Assembly (NCBI GenBank): GCA_023251155.1
Contig: JAHEZH010000030.1
Span: forward strand, 1 to 40,493
Direction of reading: 5' to 3'
Length of the DNA stretch: 40,493 nt
DNA from: Flammeovirgaceae bacterium
GTDB lineage: Bacteria; Bacteroidota; Bacteroidia; Cytophagales; Cyclobacteriaceae
This document shows, piece by piece, positions 24,877 to 32,378 of this stretch. A program made the position numbers and the translations under genes. The notes under the pieces were generated by a model. It made no database searches. It was given only the letters and a program-made list of their open reading frames with translations, and was not told where the DNA came from. The first letter of the stretch is position 1, and every line of letters starts with the position of its first letter.

Positions 24877-24984
24877 TCAGAGCTTCTCAAACAGGATGAT
24901 GATGATAGCTATTGCTGCAACCATGACAAGTAAAAACCATTGCTTCTTGATGAAGTTGGCAATACTCTGGAACAACGTTTTCAT
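24877..24984 (-). CDS. 35-residue single-pass membrane peptide
   Basis: An ATG at 24984 (minus strand) opens 35 codons to a TGA at 24877-24879. The peptide has an amphipathic, basic N-terminus (MKTLFQSIANFIKKQW) followed by a single hydrophobic segment (FLLVMVAAIAIIIILF) and ends EKL. By the positive-inside rule the N-terminus would be cytoplasmic. The A-rich bases before the ATG (ttttttaag) are of the kind seen ahead of other genes here. The coding character (a complete helix with flanking charges, no rare interruption) makes chance unlikely, but homology cannot be tested here. It lies 222 bases upstream of sdhC and could be a small accessory membrane protein or a type-I-toxin-like peptide. 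Confidence 0.5.
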   Translation of the reverse strand: MKTLFQSIANFIKKQWFLLVMVAAIAIIIILFEKL

Positions 24985-25127
24985 AGAAACTTAAAAAAGA
25001 TTGGTTAACGCTTCCATTAGCCACGAATCTCACTCCACTAGATTAAGTGGCTGAAAATGAAGTTGTTTATCTTCATCATTTGTCTATTTTTCCCATAAAG
25101 AAGAAAACTTTTCCCGAAATGGCACTG

Positions 25128-25158
25128 TTGTACCGTGTACCTTCAGAAGGTATTTTTA
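25128..25158 (+). promoter_or_regulatory. Candidate dnaE promoter with palindromic operator
   Basis: TTG at 25128-25130, a 20-base spacer and TATTTTTA at 25151-25158 (7 of 8 to the Bacteroidota -7 box TAnnTTTG) lie 32 bases before the dnaE ATG. The perfect palindrome TACCTTC-A-GAAGGTA (25138-25152) occupies the spacer and touches the -7 box, where a bound repressor would block transcription. Confidence 0.45.
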
Positions 25159-25190
25159 CTTTTTCAAACCACTACTACTTAGTTTAATTC

Positions 25191-28100
25191 ATGTATTTGA
25201 TTTTCGATACGGAGACCACCGGTCTTCCGCATAATAAGACTGCACCCATTACTGATCTCGACAACTGGCCGCGCCTGGTACAATTAGCGTGGGAGTTGCA
25301 TGACGGAAAAGGAAAGCTACTCTCGCAACAGAATCATATTATTTTTCCTGACGGATTTGATATTCCCTATAAATCGGAACAGGTTCATGGTATCTCTACC
25401 CGGCGTGCCCAGCAGGAAGGTATTCCATTGAAAGAAGCACTGGCTCATTTCATTACTGATCTGGGCAAAGCGAAAGTAATTGTAGGCCATAATATAGAGT
25501 TCGACATCAATATCATTGGTGCCGAATTCATACGCACTTCTTTTGCGCCTGAGCAACTGCTCGCCATGCAAAAGATAGATACCGGAGTTGCCTCTGTCGA
25601 TTTTTGCCAGCTGCAAGGTGGTGTAGGTGGGCGGTTAAAAATGCCACGGCTCATCGAGCTGCACGAAAAGCTTTTCGGCAAAGGATTTGGCGATGCACAC
25701 GATGCGGCTTATGATGTGGCAGCTACTGCACGCTCCTTCTTTGGCCTGATTACACGTGGCGTGGTCACTCCTTTTGACACCACTCCCATTGAAGAAATTG
25801 AGTACGAAGAACCCAACCTCGATGCGGCCAACTTTGCCAAGCGCGAGAAGAAAGCAACTGTCGATTATTCCAATGCCAATGGTCAGTTAACGGAAGCTCC
25901 CTACTGCCATTTGCATCTTCACTCACAGTATTCCGTATTACAGGCCACGCCCAATGTAGGCGAGATCATCGCGAAAGCGAAAGCCAATAACATGACTGCC
26001 GTAGCAGTGACTGACCTGGGCAATATGTATGGTGCCTTCAAATTTGTTACCGAAGCATTGAAGCACCAGATCAAACCCATTGTAGGGTGTGAGGTATATG
26101 TCGCTGATGAACGTAAGAAATTAAAATTCACCAAAGACAATCCGGATAAACGATATAACCAGGTATTGCTTGCCAAGAACAAAAGCGGTTATCATAACCT
26201 GGCCAAGCTCTGCTCTACCGGGTTTATTGAAGGGCTGTACGGAATTTATCCACGTGTTGATAAAGAACTGATCACCCAATACAGGGAAGGTGTGATCGCT
26301 ACTACCGGTGGGTTGAACAGTGAAATCCCTCACCTGATACTGAATGTGGGTGAACGTCAGGCAGAAGAAGCATTCAAATGGTGGCACGAAACCTTCGGTG
26401 AGTACTTCTATGTGGAACTCAACCGCCACGGTATGCCCGAAGAAGACAGGGTGAATGAGACACTCCTCCGCTTCTGCGAAAAGTATTCCGTGAAATACTT
26501 TGCTGCCAACGAAGCGTATTACCTGGAGAAAGAAGAAGCCAATGCACACGATGTATTGCTGTGTATAAAAGAAGGAGAATTTCAGTCCACACCTATCGGC
26601 TACGGGCGTGGCACCCGTTATGGGTTGCCCAATCACGAGTTCTTCTTCAAGAGTCAGGATGAGATGAAGCAACTCTTCCGCGATTTGCCGCAAGCCATTG
26701 AAACCATCAGCGAGATCATCGGCAAGATTGAGACCTACGAACTGAAGCGGAACGTGCTCCTTCCCAAGTTTGATATTCCGCAGGAGTTTACAACAGAAGA
26801 TGAATACCTGCGCCACCTTACCTATGAAGGGGCCAAGAAACGGTACGCCGAGCTTACGCCCAAGATTACCGAGCGTCTCGACTTTGAATTAGAAACCATT
26901 AAGAAAACCGGTTATCCGGGTTACTTTCTTATCGTACAGGATTTTACGAACAAAGCCAAGGAATTGGGTGTCTCCGTAGGCCCGGGACGTGGTTCGGCAG
27001 CAGGATCAGCGGTAGCCTATTGCATCGGTATTACCAACGTAGATCCGATCGCTTATGATCTGCTCTTCGAGCGTTTCCTTAATCCCGACCGTGTATCACT
27101 TCCCGATATTGATATTGACTTTGATGATGAAGGTCGTGATAAAGTATTAAAGTATGTGATCAATAAATACGGTTCCAATCAGGTAGCGCAGATCATTACC
27201 TATGGCACCATGGCGGCCAAGTCATCCATCAAAGACTGCGCACGCGTTATGGAGTTACCCCTGGCTGACTCCAACGTGATGGCCAAGATGGTTCCTGAAA
27301 AACCAGGCACTTCATTGGCAAAAGCGTTTGAAGAAGTAAAAGAACTGAATGATATCAGGAATGGTACCGACAAGCGTGCCGAGGTATTGAAGCAGGCGAT
27401 TGTATTGGAAGGATCGCTGCGTAACACGGGTATGCACGCCTGTGGTGTGATTATTACGCCAGATGATCTCACCAAGTTTGTGCCTGTAGCCACTGCGAAA
27501 GATTCCGAGATGCTGGTCACCCAGTTTGACAACAGCGTGGTAGAAAGTGCCGGCTTGCTGAAGATGGACTTTCTTGGACTAACCACACTCACCGTCATCA
27601 AGACTGCGATCACCAATATCAGGAAGAGGCACGGCATTCAGATCGATGTTGATACCATTCCGCTTACTGACTTAAAGACCTACCAGCTTTACCAGCGCGG
27701 AGAGACCACCGGGACGTTCCAGTTTGAAAGTGAGGGGATGCAAAACCACCTCAAGAGTCTGAAACCGGATAAGTTTGAAGACCTGATTGCGATGAACGCC
27801 CTGTACCGTCCCGGGCCGATGGAATACATCCCTGACTTCATTGCACGTAAACACGGGCGCGAGATCATCAAATACGATCTGCCCGAGATGGAAGAATACC
27901 TGAAAGACACGTATGGAATCACCGTGTATCAGGAGCAGGTCATGTTGCTCTCACAAAAGCTGGCCAACTTCAGTAAAGGTGATGCCGATGTGTTGCGTAA
28001 AGCAATGGGAAAGAAGCAGAAAGACGTGCTGGATAAGATGAAGGGCAAGTTCATTGAGGGCTGTAAGAAAAACGGCCATGATGAAAAGATCTGTGAAAAG

Positions 28101-29489
28101 ATCTGGACCGACTGGGAAGCCTTCGCTCAATATGCCTTCAACAAATCGCACTCGACATGCTATTCACTGGTCGCCTACCATACGGCCTATTTAAAAGCAA
28201 ACTATCCTGCCGAATACATGGCTGCCGTGCTGACGCATTCGCAAAGCAGCCTGGACAGTGTCACTTACTTCATTGAAGAGTGCCGTAAAATCAACATCGA
28301 AGTACTCGGCCCTCATTTGAATGAGTCAGGCGTATTCTTTGAAGTAAACAAGGAAGGACAGATTCGATTTGGATTGGGTGCAATCAAAGGAGCGGGTGAG
28401 GCAGCTGTTGAAGCCATTATTGAAGAACGTAAAGCGCATGGCCCATTCAAAGATGTGTTTGAGTTTGCTAAACGCATGAGCGCACGCGCGGTGAACAAGA
28501 AGACATTTGAATGCCTTGCATTATCCGGTGCACTGGATTGCTTTAAGGAAGCGCACCGCAGGCATTATGTGTATGCCAAAGAAGGCGATATCACCCTTAC
28601 TGAAAAGGTAATCAAATACGCCAGCAAGTTACAGCAGGAGGCACTGAGCGCACAAGCCAGTTTGTTTGGCGCAAGTACCGGTACTTCCATGCCAATGCCT
28701 AAGATTGATGTGATCGAACCATTCACCGAAATAGAAAAACTACACTTCGAAAAAGAAGTGGTAGGCGTTTATATCTCGGGTCACCCCTTGGATAATTTCA
28801 AGTTTGAGTTTGACACATTCTGCAATTCACCGGTATCCGCATTAGGTGACATTGAAGGATCAGAAGGAAAAGAGTTTAAAGTAGGTGGTATTGTTTCGGC
28901 GGTAGAACACAAGCTCACCAAAACCGGTAGACCTTTTGGCAAAATGGTGGTGGAAGATTATTCGGGTAAGTTTGAATTTCTGCTGTGGAGTGATGATTAC
29001 CTCAAGTTTAAATCCTTTCTCACGCCCGGATTGTTTTTATTTATCGAAGGCAATGTGGTGAAGAAAAGCTGGGGTGAACAAAACCTGGAGTTTAAAGTAC
29101 GTAACATTGATATTTTGAACGAACTGGCCTCCAAGAGGGTAATGGGCCTTGCGCTGCGCATCGGCACGAACTCCATTACACCGGAGTTTGTCGACTCACT
29201 GGATAAGCTTTGCAGGAAAAATACAGGAAAAGGTGTGCTTCGGATGTATGTGAAAGACGATGTGGAGTCGATACAAACCGAGCTGATGGCACGCGGTATT
29301 CAGATCAAACCCACTAATAATTTCATTAAAGACCTGAAGCGTATGGCCGAAGTAGGCGTGATTACCGACAAAAACGATGTGCGCTGGCTCACCGATCAGG
29401 CCAACAAACCGGAAGGTGCTGCGGTACTTGGAACAAATTCACCTACCTTTGTGTTGGACACTGTAGAAACATTAGAAATAGAGTCATAA
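25191..29489 (+). CDS. dnaE: DNA polymerase III alpha subunit with fused proofreading exonuclease
   Basis: The product is 1432 residues, larger than the 1160-residue E. coli DnaE because of an N-terminal DnaQ-type 3'-5' exonuclease (residues 1-190) with all DEDDh ligands visible: Asp6 and Glu8 (FDTETTG), Asp105 (HNIEFD), His170 and Asp175 (HDAAYD). A PHP domain follows from about 235 (HLHLHSQYS). It has DLGN where metal-binding PHP domains have DHGN, and VLQA where they have LLDG, so it is probably inactive. The polymerase core carries the catalytic Asp639 and Asp641 (PDIDIDF) and Asp793 (KMDFLGL), then the beta-clamp-binding region and an OB domain near 1180-1290 ([20 protein letters not shown]). 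It is the replicative polymerase, proofreading in cis. trxA follows after 28 bases. Fusions of this kind are known in Bacteroidota. Confidence 0.96.
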   Translation: MYLIFDTETTGLPHNKTAPITDLDNWPRLVQLAWELHDGKGKLLSQQNHIIFPDGFDIPYKSEQVHGISTRRAQQEGIPLKEALAHFITDLGKAKVIVGHNIEFDINIIGAEFIRTSFAPEQLLAMQKIDTGVASVDFCQLQGGVGGRLKMPRLIELHEKLFGKGFGDAHDAAYDVAATARSFFGLITRGVVTPFDTTPIEEIEYEEPNLDAANFAKREKKATVDYSNANGQLTEAPYCHLHLHSQYSVLQATPNVGEIIAKAKANNMTAVAVTDLGNMYGAFKFVTEALKHQIKPIVGCEVYVADERKKLKFTKDNPDKRYNQVLLAKNKSGYHNLAKLCSTGFIEGLYGIYPRVDKELITQYREGVIATTGGLNSEIPHLILNVGERQAEEAFKWWHETFGEYFYVELNRHGMPEEDRVNETLLRFCEKYSVKYFAANEAYYLEKEEANAHDVLLCIKEGEFQSTPIGYGRGTRYGLPNHEFFFKSQDEMKQLFRDLPQAIETISEIIGKIETYELKRNVLLPKFDIPQEFTTEDEYLRHLTYEGAKKRYAELTPKITERLDFELETIKKTGYPGYFLIVQDFTNKAKELGVSVGPGRGSAAGSAVAYCIGITNVDPIAYDLLFERFLNPDRVSLPDIDIDFDDEGRDKVLKYVINKYGSNQVAQIITYGTMAAKSSIKDCARVMELPLADSNVMAKMVPEKPGTSLAKAFEEVKELNDIRNGTDKRAEVLKQAIVLEGSLRNTGMHACGVIITPDDLTKFVPVATAKDSEMLVTQFDNSVVESAGLLKMDFLGLTTLTVIKTAITNIRKRHGIQIDVDTIPLTDLKTYQLYQRGETTGTFQFESEGMQNHLKSLKPDKFEDLIAMNALYRPGPMEYIPDFIARKHGREIIKYDLPEMEEYLKDTYGITVYQEQVMLLSQKLANFSKGDADVLRKAMGKKQKDVLDKMKGKFIEGCKKNGHDEKICEKIWTDWEAFAQYAFNKSHSTCYSLVAYHTAYLKANYPAEYMAAVLTHSQSSLDSVTYFIEECRKINIEVLGPHLNESGVFFEVNKEGQIRFGLGAIKGAGEAAVEAIIEERKAHGPFKDVFEFAKRMSARAVNKKTFECLALSGALDCFKEAHRRHYVYAKEGDITLTEKVIKYASKLQQEALSAQASLFGASTGTSMPMPKIDVIEPFTEIEKLHFEKEVVGVYISGHPLDNFKFEFDTFCNSPVSALGDIEGSEGKEFKVGGIVSAVEHKLTKTGRPFGKMVVEDYSGKFEFLLWSDDYLKFKSFLTPGLFLFIEGNVVKKSWGEQNLEFKVRNIDILNELASKRVMGLALRIGTNSITPEFVDSLDKLCRKNTGKGVLRMYVKDDVESIQTELMARGIQIKPTNNFIKDLKRMAEVGVITDKNDVRWLTDQANKPEGAAVLGTNSPTFVLDTVETLEIES

Positions 29490-29517
29490 ACTAAAAACTT
29501 TAATCTTTATAAATATT

Positions 29518-29841
29518 ATGGGAAAAGCAGTTGTATTAACCGATGCCAATTTTGACCAAATTGTAAACTCAGATAAGCCCGTGCTGGTTGATTTCTGGGC
29601 AGAATGGTGTGGTCCTTGTAAAATGATCGGACCAGTAGTAGAAGAACTGGCCGGAGATTATGATGGCAAAGCAGTAATCGCCAAATTAAATGTGGACGAG
29701 AACCCACAGGTGACTGCAAAGTTTGGTGTACGCTCTATCCCTACGCTTTTGGTATTCAAGAATGGCCAGGTAGTTGATAAGCAAATCGGTGCCGTTCCTA
29801 AGTCTGTGCTCGCTTCTAAGCTGGAAGCTCAGGTAGCGTAA
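29518..29841 (+). CDS. trxA: Thioredoxin
   Basis: A 107-residue cytoplasmic thioredoxin. It has the redox motif WCGPC (Cys31, Cys34) in [13 protein letters not shown], the cis-proline strand SIPTLLVF and the closing helix [12 protein letters not shown]. There is no signal peptide. It reduces disulfides in cytoplasmic proteins, including ribonucleotide reductase in many bacteria. It begins 28 bases after the dnaE stop in the same direction, a pairing I recall from other Bacteroidota, and is followed by a terminator, so dnaE-trxA is likely one transcript. Confidence 0.95.
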   Translation: MGKAVVLTDANFDQIVNSDKPVLVDFWAEWCGPCKMIGPVVEELAGDYDGKAVIAKLNVDENPQVTAKFGVRSIPTLLVFKNGQVVDKQIGAVPKSVLASKLEAQVA

Positions 29842-29866
29842 TCGGGCGATAGTCCATTTGAAAATG

Positions 29867-29899
29867 AGCCAATGGTTTTTTAGCCATTGGCTTTTTTTT
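29867..29899 (+). terminator. Intrinsic terminator after trxA
   Basis: A perfect 9-base-pair stem (AGCCAATGG at 29867-29875 with CCATTGGCT at 29884-29892) and an 8-base loop run into eight T. It lies 26 bases after the trxA stop. Confidence 0.9.
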
Positions 29900-29959
29900 A
29901 TGCTTCCGTATTTTTCTACCTTAGCCATAATGGTTTACCCCCAACATCAGCACCTCACT

Positions 29960-30388
29960 ATGAAACCCATCCTTTTCTTATTGGCTTCTTTGTTTATTGC
30001 TCACGCTACCCTGGGGCAAGGTTTTGATAAAGACAAAATGTTTTATGCCGCCAAAGCAGAGCGATACAAGCGGATGAAAAATACCGGAATGATCCTTTCC
30101 ATTGCCGGTGGAATTATGGCTGTAGTGGGTGTATCGAAGATGAGCAAAGCCACCTCCAACGCCACCTATTACAACGGTACTTATTATTACAATAACGGCT
30201 CTAACGCGGATGCTGAAACCGGAGCGTTGCTGTTCCTGGGAGGAACAGCAGGGCTGGGTGCGGGTATTCCTTTATGGATAGTGGGGGCACACGCACAACG
30301 TAAATACGAAAGAAAGCTGGAAGGCATTGGGGTACGCCTGAACATCAATCAGCAGAACAAAGGGCTTACGCTGAGTTACCGGTTTTAG
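29960..30388 (+). CDS. Small exported or membrane protein
   Basis: The product is 142 residues from the ATG at 29960. The frame is open further upstream through the terminator, but MKPILFLLASLFIAHATLGQ is a typical signal peptide and fixes the start. After an amphipathic stretch (DKDKMFYAAKAERYKRMKNT) come two Gly-rich hydrophobic segments (GMILSIAGGIMAVVGVSKM and GALLFLGGTAGLGAGIPLWIVG), separated by a Tyr/Asn-rich loop (ATYYNGTYYYNNG). The C-terminus (VRLNINQQNKGLTLSYRF) ends in an aromatic residue and could be a beta strand. Proteins of this layout are common in Bacteroidota and have no known function. It ends 5 bases before the convergent YkgJ-type gene. Confidence 0.75.
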   Translation: MKPILFLLASLFIAHATLGQGFDKDKMFYAAKAERYKRMKNTGMILSIAGGIMAVVGVSKMSKATSNATYYNGTYYYNNGSNADAETGALLFLGGTAGLGAGIPLWIVGAHAQRKYERKLEGIGVRLNINQQNKGLTLSYRF

Positions 30389-30393
30389 CTTGT

Positions 30394-30879
30394 TTATATT
30401 TTAGCCTTCTTCAAACGTTCTACCATCTCTGCTACCGCAGGGCAAACCAACGTATTCTTGTAGGTAAGGTCCATGATCTGTACCATCTTCTTTCTATCGG
30501 TATGCGGATATTCGCGGCAGGCTTTGGGACGGTCGTCATATACGCGGCAATAGTTTTCCTGATCCAGAAAAGGACAAGGCGATGACTTCAATACGTAATC
30601 CTTGTCTTCATCGATGCGCAGGTATTTCTCAATGAAGTCTCCCGGTTTCATGCGAATGGATCTGGCCACGCGCTCTATGTCGGTTTGATAAAAGATGGGG
30701 CTGGTGGTTTTGCAACAGTTGGCGCACTGCAGGCAATCCACCTCTTCAAAAACTTCGTCATGCATTTCATGAAAGGCATCATCTACCTTACGCGGATCTT
30801 TCTTCTTCAGTGTCTGAAGAAATTTTTTATTCTCTGCGGCCTTATGGTGAGATAATTCGCGAAAGCGGTCAAGATCCAT
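30394..30879 (-). CDS. YkgJ-type cysteine-cluster protein
   Basis: A 161-residue cytoplasmic protein. It contains C-L-Q-C-A-N-C-C (Cys49, Cys52, Cys55, Cys56), then SSPCPFLDQENYCRVYDDRP, KACREYPHTD and a last Cys in TLVCPAV. These are the conserved positions of the YkgJ/UPF0153 family, which binds zinc or an Fe-S cluster through its Cys set. No enzymatic role is established. The N-terminal 45 residues are helical. It diverges from the Crp/Fnr-like gene, whose start is 47 bases away, so the two share a regulatory gap. Confidence 0.88.
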   Translation of the reverse strand: MDLDRFRELSHHKAAENKKFLQTLKKKDPRKVDDAFHEMHDEVFEEVDCLQCANCCKTTSPIFYQTDIERVARSIRMKPGDFIEKYLRIDEDKDYVLKSSPCPFLDQENYCRVYDDRPKACREYPHTDRKKMVQIMDLTYKNTLVCPAVAEMVERLKKAKI

Positions 30880-30891
30880 GCAGCAAAATTA

Positions 30892-30920
30892 TTGATACCC
30901 GTCAAAGAAAACTATTTTTG
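30892..30920 (+). promoter_or_regulatory. Bacteroidota-type promoter of the Crp/Fnr gene
   Basis: TTG at 30892-30894, an 18-base spacer and a perfect TAnnTTTG box (TATTTTTG, 30913-30920) end only 6 bases before the ATG at 30927. Transcription would therefore begin at or within a few bases of the start codon, giving a leaderless or nearly leaderless message. Confidence 0.55.
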
Positions 30921-30926
30921 TTTTGC

Positions 30927-31508
30927 ATGACCACTACCAAGATTCTGGAATCGGTAAATAAACACATCACACTGACGGAGGAGGAGGCTTCCTACTTCTC
31001 TTCGCTCTTCCTTCCGCTGAAGGTGAAGCAGAACGAAATGCCGGAAAAAATAGGAGAACCTACCCGCTACTTTATTCATGTTAACTCGGGCTGCCTGATG
31101 AGTTATTTTACTGACCAGGAAGGCAACGATCATGTGATGCAGTTTGCCACAGCAGGCTGGTGGACCGGCGATCTGCCTAGTTTCACACAGCAGATTCCGT
31201 CCATCCATGCTACCCGCGCCCTGACCGATAGCGAAATACTGTTGTTGCCCAAACCGAGTATGGATCAGCTGCTCGAAAAATATCCCAAGTTTGAGCGCTA
31301 CTTTCGCATCCTTTTCCAAAACTCATTAATCAATCATCAAAGTCGTATCATTCAAAATCTTTCTGCAAAAGCGGAAGACCGTTATTTAACCTTTCAGAAG
31401 AAATATCCCTCACTGGAGCAATACGTACCGCTCAAATACATTGCCTCCTACCTGGGTATTACACCCGAGTTTTTAAGCAAAATCAGAAGAAAACTGATGG
31501 GTAAATAA
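30927..31508 (+). CDS. Crp/Fnr-family transcriptional regulator
   Basis: The product is 193 residues from the ATG at 30927; the frame is open upstream to 30810, but that part runs back through the promoter and the start of the opposite gene. The N-terminal cyclic-nucleotide-binding fold (residues 15-120) has KVKQNEMPEKIGEPTRYFIH, GCLMSYFTDQEGNDHVMQFA and ATAGWWTGDLPSF. A dimer helix and a winged-helix domain follow, with the recognition segment LKYIASYLGITPEFLSKIRR. It lacks the Cys set of Fnr, and the cAMP-binding Arg-Ser pair is not evident, so its ligand is unknown. Small Crp-like regulators of this type are frequent in Bacteroidota beside single target genes. The yceI gene 278 bases downstream may be a target. 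Confidence 0.88.
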   Translation: MTTTKILESVNKHITLTEEEASYFSSLFLPLKVKQNEMPEKIGEPTRYFIHVNSGCLMSYFTDQEGNDHVMQFATAGWWTGDLPSFTQQIPSIHATRALTDSEILLLPKPSMDQLLEKYPKFERYFRILFQNSLINHQSRIIQNLSAKAEDRYLTFQKKYPSLEQYVPLKYIASYLGITPEFLSKIRRKLMGK

Positions 31509-31606
31509 GCGTTATTGCAAAACAAGGTAAACCAGGGTACGCATACGGATGGCATGCCTATTTCTGAAAAGAGGTACGATCCGCAAAAAACGATTCCATA
31601 ACCTGA

Positions 31607-31707
31607 TTCAAAACTGATGCAATCTACCCAAGGTGCCTGTTCAAGATCATTTTAGGGCATCTTAATCCAGTTCAAGATGAAAGTCCTTCTTTCTTAACCT
31701 AGTTCAA
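31607..31707 (+). repeat. Four TTCAA boxes spaced 31-33 bases upstream of yceI
   Basis: TTCAA occurs at 31607, 31640, 31671 and 31703, with spacings of 33, 31 and 32 bases (three helical turns). The last two lie in near-identical 16-mers, TCTTAATCCAGTTCAA (31660-31675) and TCTTAACCTAGTTCAA (31692-31707). The first two share CCTG before the box. The array ends 79 bases before the yceI ATG, a fitting place for an activator. Confidence 0.5.
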
Positions 31708-31786
31708 TGCACCTGCCGTTCATTTTGCCGTTTATTTGTATTGTCAATACGACACTAATTAAAAAAGAAATAAACGCAAAAAGATT

Positions 31787-32317
31787 ATGGCAACTACAAA
31801 ATGGGCAATTGATACTACGCACTCCGAAGTACAATTCAAGGTAAAACACTTAGTGATCTCTACTGTAACGGGATCATTCAAAAAATTCAGCGGTGAAGTG
31901 ATCACCGAAGGTGATGATTTCAACAATGCACAGGTAAGTTTCTCTATCGATGTGGATAGCATCGATACTAACCAGGCTGATCGTGATGGTCACCTGAAAT
32001 CAGATGACTTCTTTGCTGCGGCTCAATATCCTACGATTTCCTTCAGCAAAGGTGTATTGAAAAAATCATCTGGTGACAACTATAAATTGCTGGGTAACCT
32101 TACTGTGCGTGACGTAACCGCAGTAGTGGAACTGGATGTGGAATTTGGTGGAACAACCAAAGATCCATGGGGAAATATCAAGGCAGGTTTTGAATTGAAT
32201 GGAAAAATTAACCGTAAAGATTTCGGATTAAGCTGGAGCGCGTTGACTGAGGCCGGTGGAATGGTTGTAGCCGAAGAAGTAAAACTGCACATGAACGTGG
32301 AGTTGGTAAAAGGGTAA
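31787..32317 (+). CDS. YceI-family protein (lipid-binding lipocalin-like fold)
   Basis: A 176-residue protein with no signal peptide, beginning ATTKWAIDTTHSEVQFKVKH. The YceI hallmarks are all present: 'W-x-I-D-x-x-H-S-x-v-x-F-x-v-k-H' at the start, SIDVDSIDTNQADRDGHLKS with DDFFAAAQYPTISF in the middle, and GKINRKDFGLSWSALTEAGG near the end. The fold is a beta barrel that binds polyisoprenoid or other long lipids. Many homologues are exported; this one appears cytoplasmic. Repeated boxes lie upstream and a strong terminator downstream, so it is a single-gene transcript, perhaps controlled by the adjacent Crp/Fnr-like regulator. Confidence 0.93.
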   Translation: MATTKWAIDTTHSEVQFKVKHLVISTVTGSFKKFSGEVITEGDDFNNAQVSFSIDVDSIDTNQADRDGHLKSDDFFAAAQYPTISFSKGVLKKSSGDNYKLLGNLTVRDVTAVVELDVEFGGTTKDPWGNIKAGFELNGKINRKDFGLSWSALTEAGGMVVAEEVKLHMNVELVKG

Positions 32318-32343
32318 TACGATAGTAATGTGGGGTTTGACCG

Positions 32344-32378
32344 AAGGGTTGCTTTTTCAAGCAACCCTTTTGTTTTTT
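32344..32378 (+). terminator. Intrinsic terminator after yceI
   Basis: A perfect 11-base-pair stem (AAGGGTTGCTT at 32344-32354 with AAGCAACCCTT at 32359-32369) and a 4-base loop are followed by TTGTTTTTT. It ends next to the stop codon of the convergent addB-like gene. Confidence 0.9.

Larger units (their letters stand above)
24655..25190. other. Divergent intergenic region, sdh operon / dnaE
   Basis: These 536 bases hold the promoters of the minus-strand sdh operon and of the plus-strand dnaE gene, plus one short minus-strand gene at 24877-24984. A dnaE promoter candidate with an internal palindrome is at 25128. No RNA gene or terminator was recognised. Confidence 0.6.

Noticed and set aside
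26121..26816. 231-codon minus-strand frame inside dnaE
   Set aside because: Antisense shadow of the dnaE coding sequence with no motif or independent start signal.
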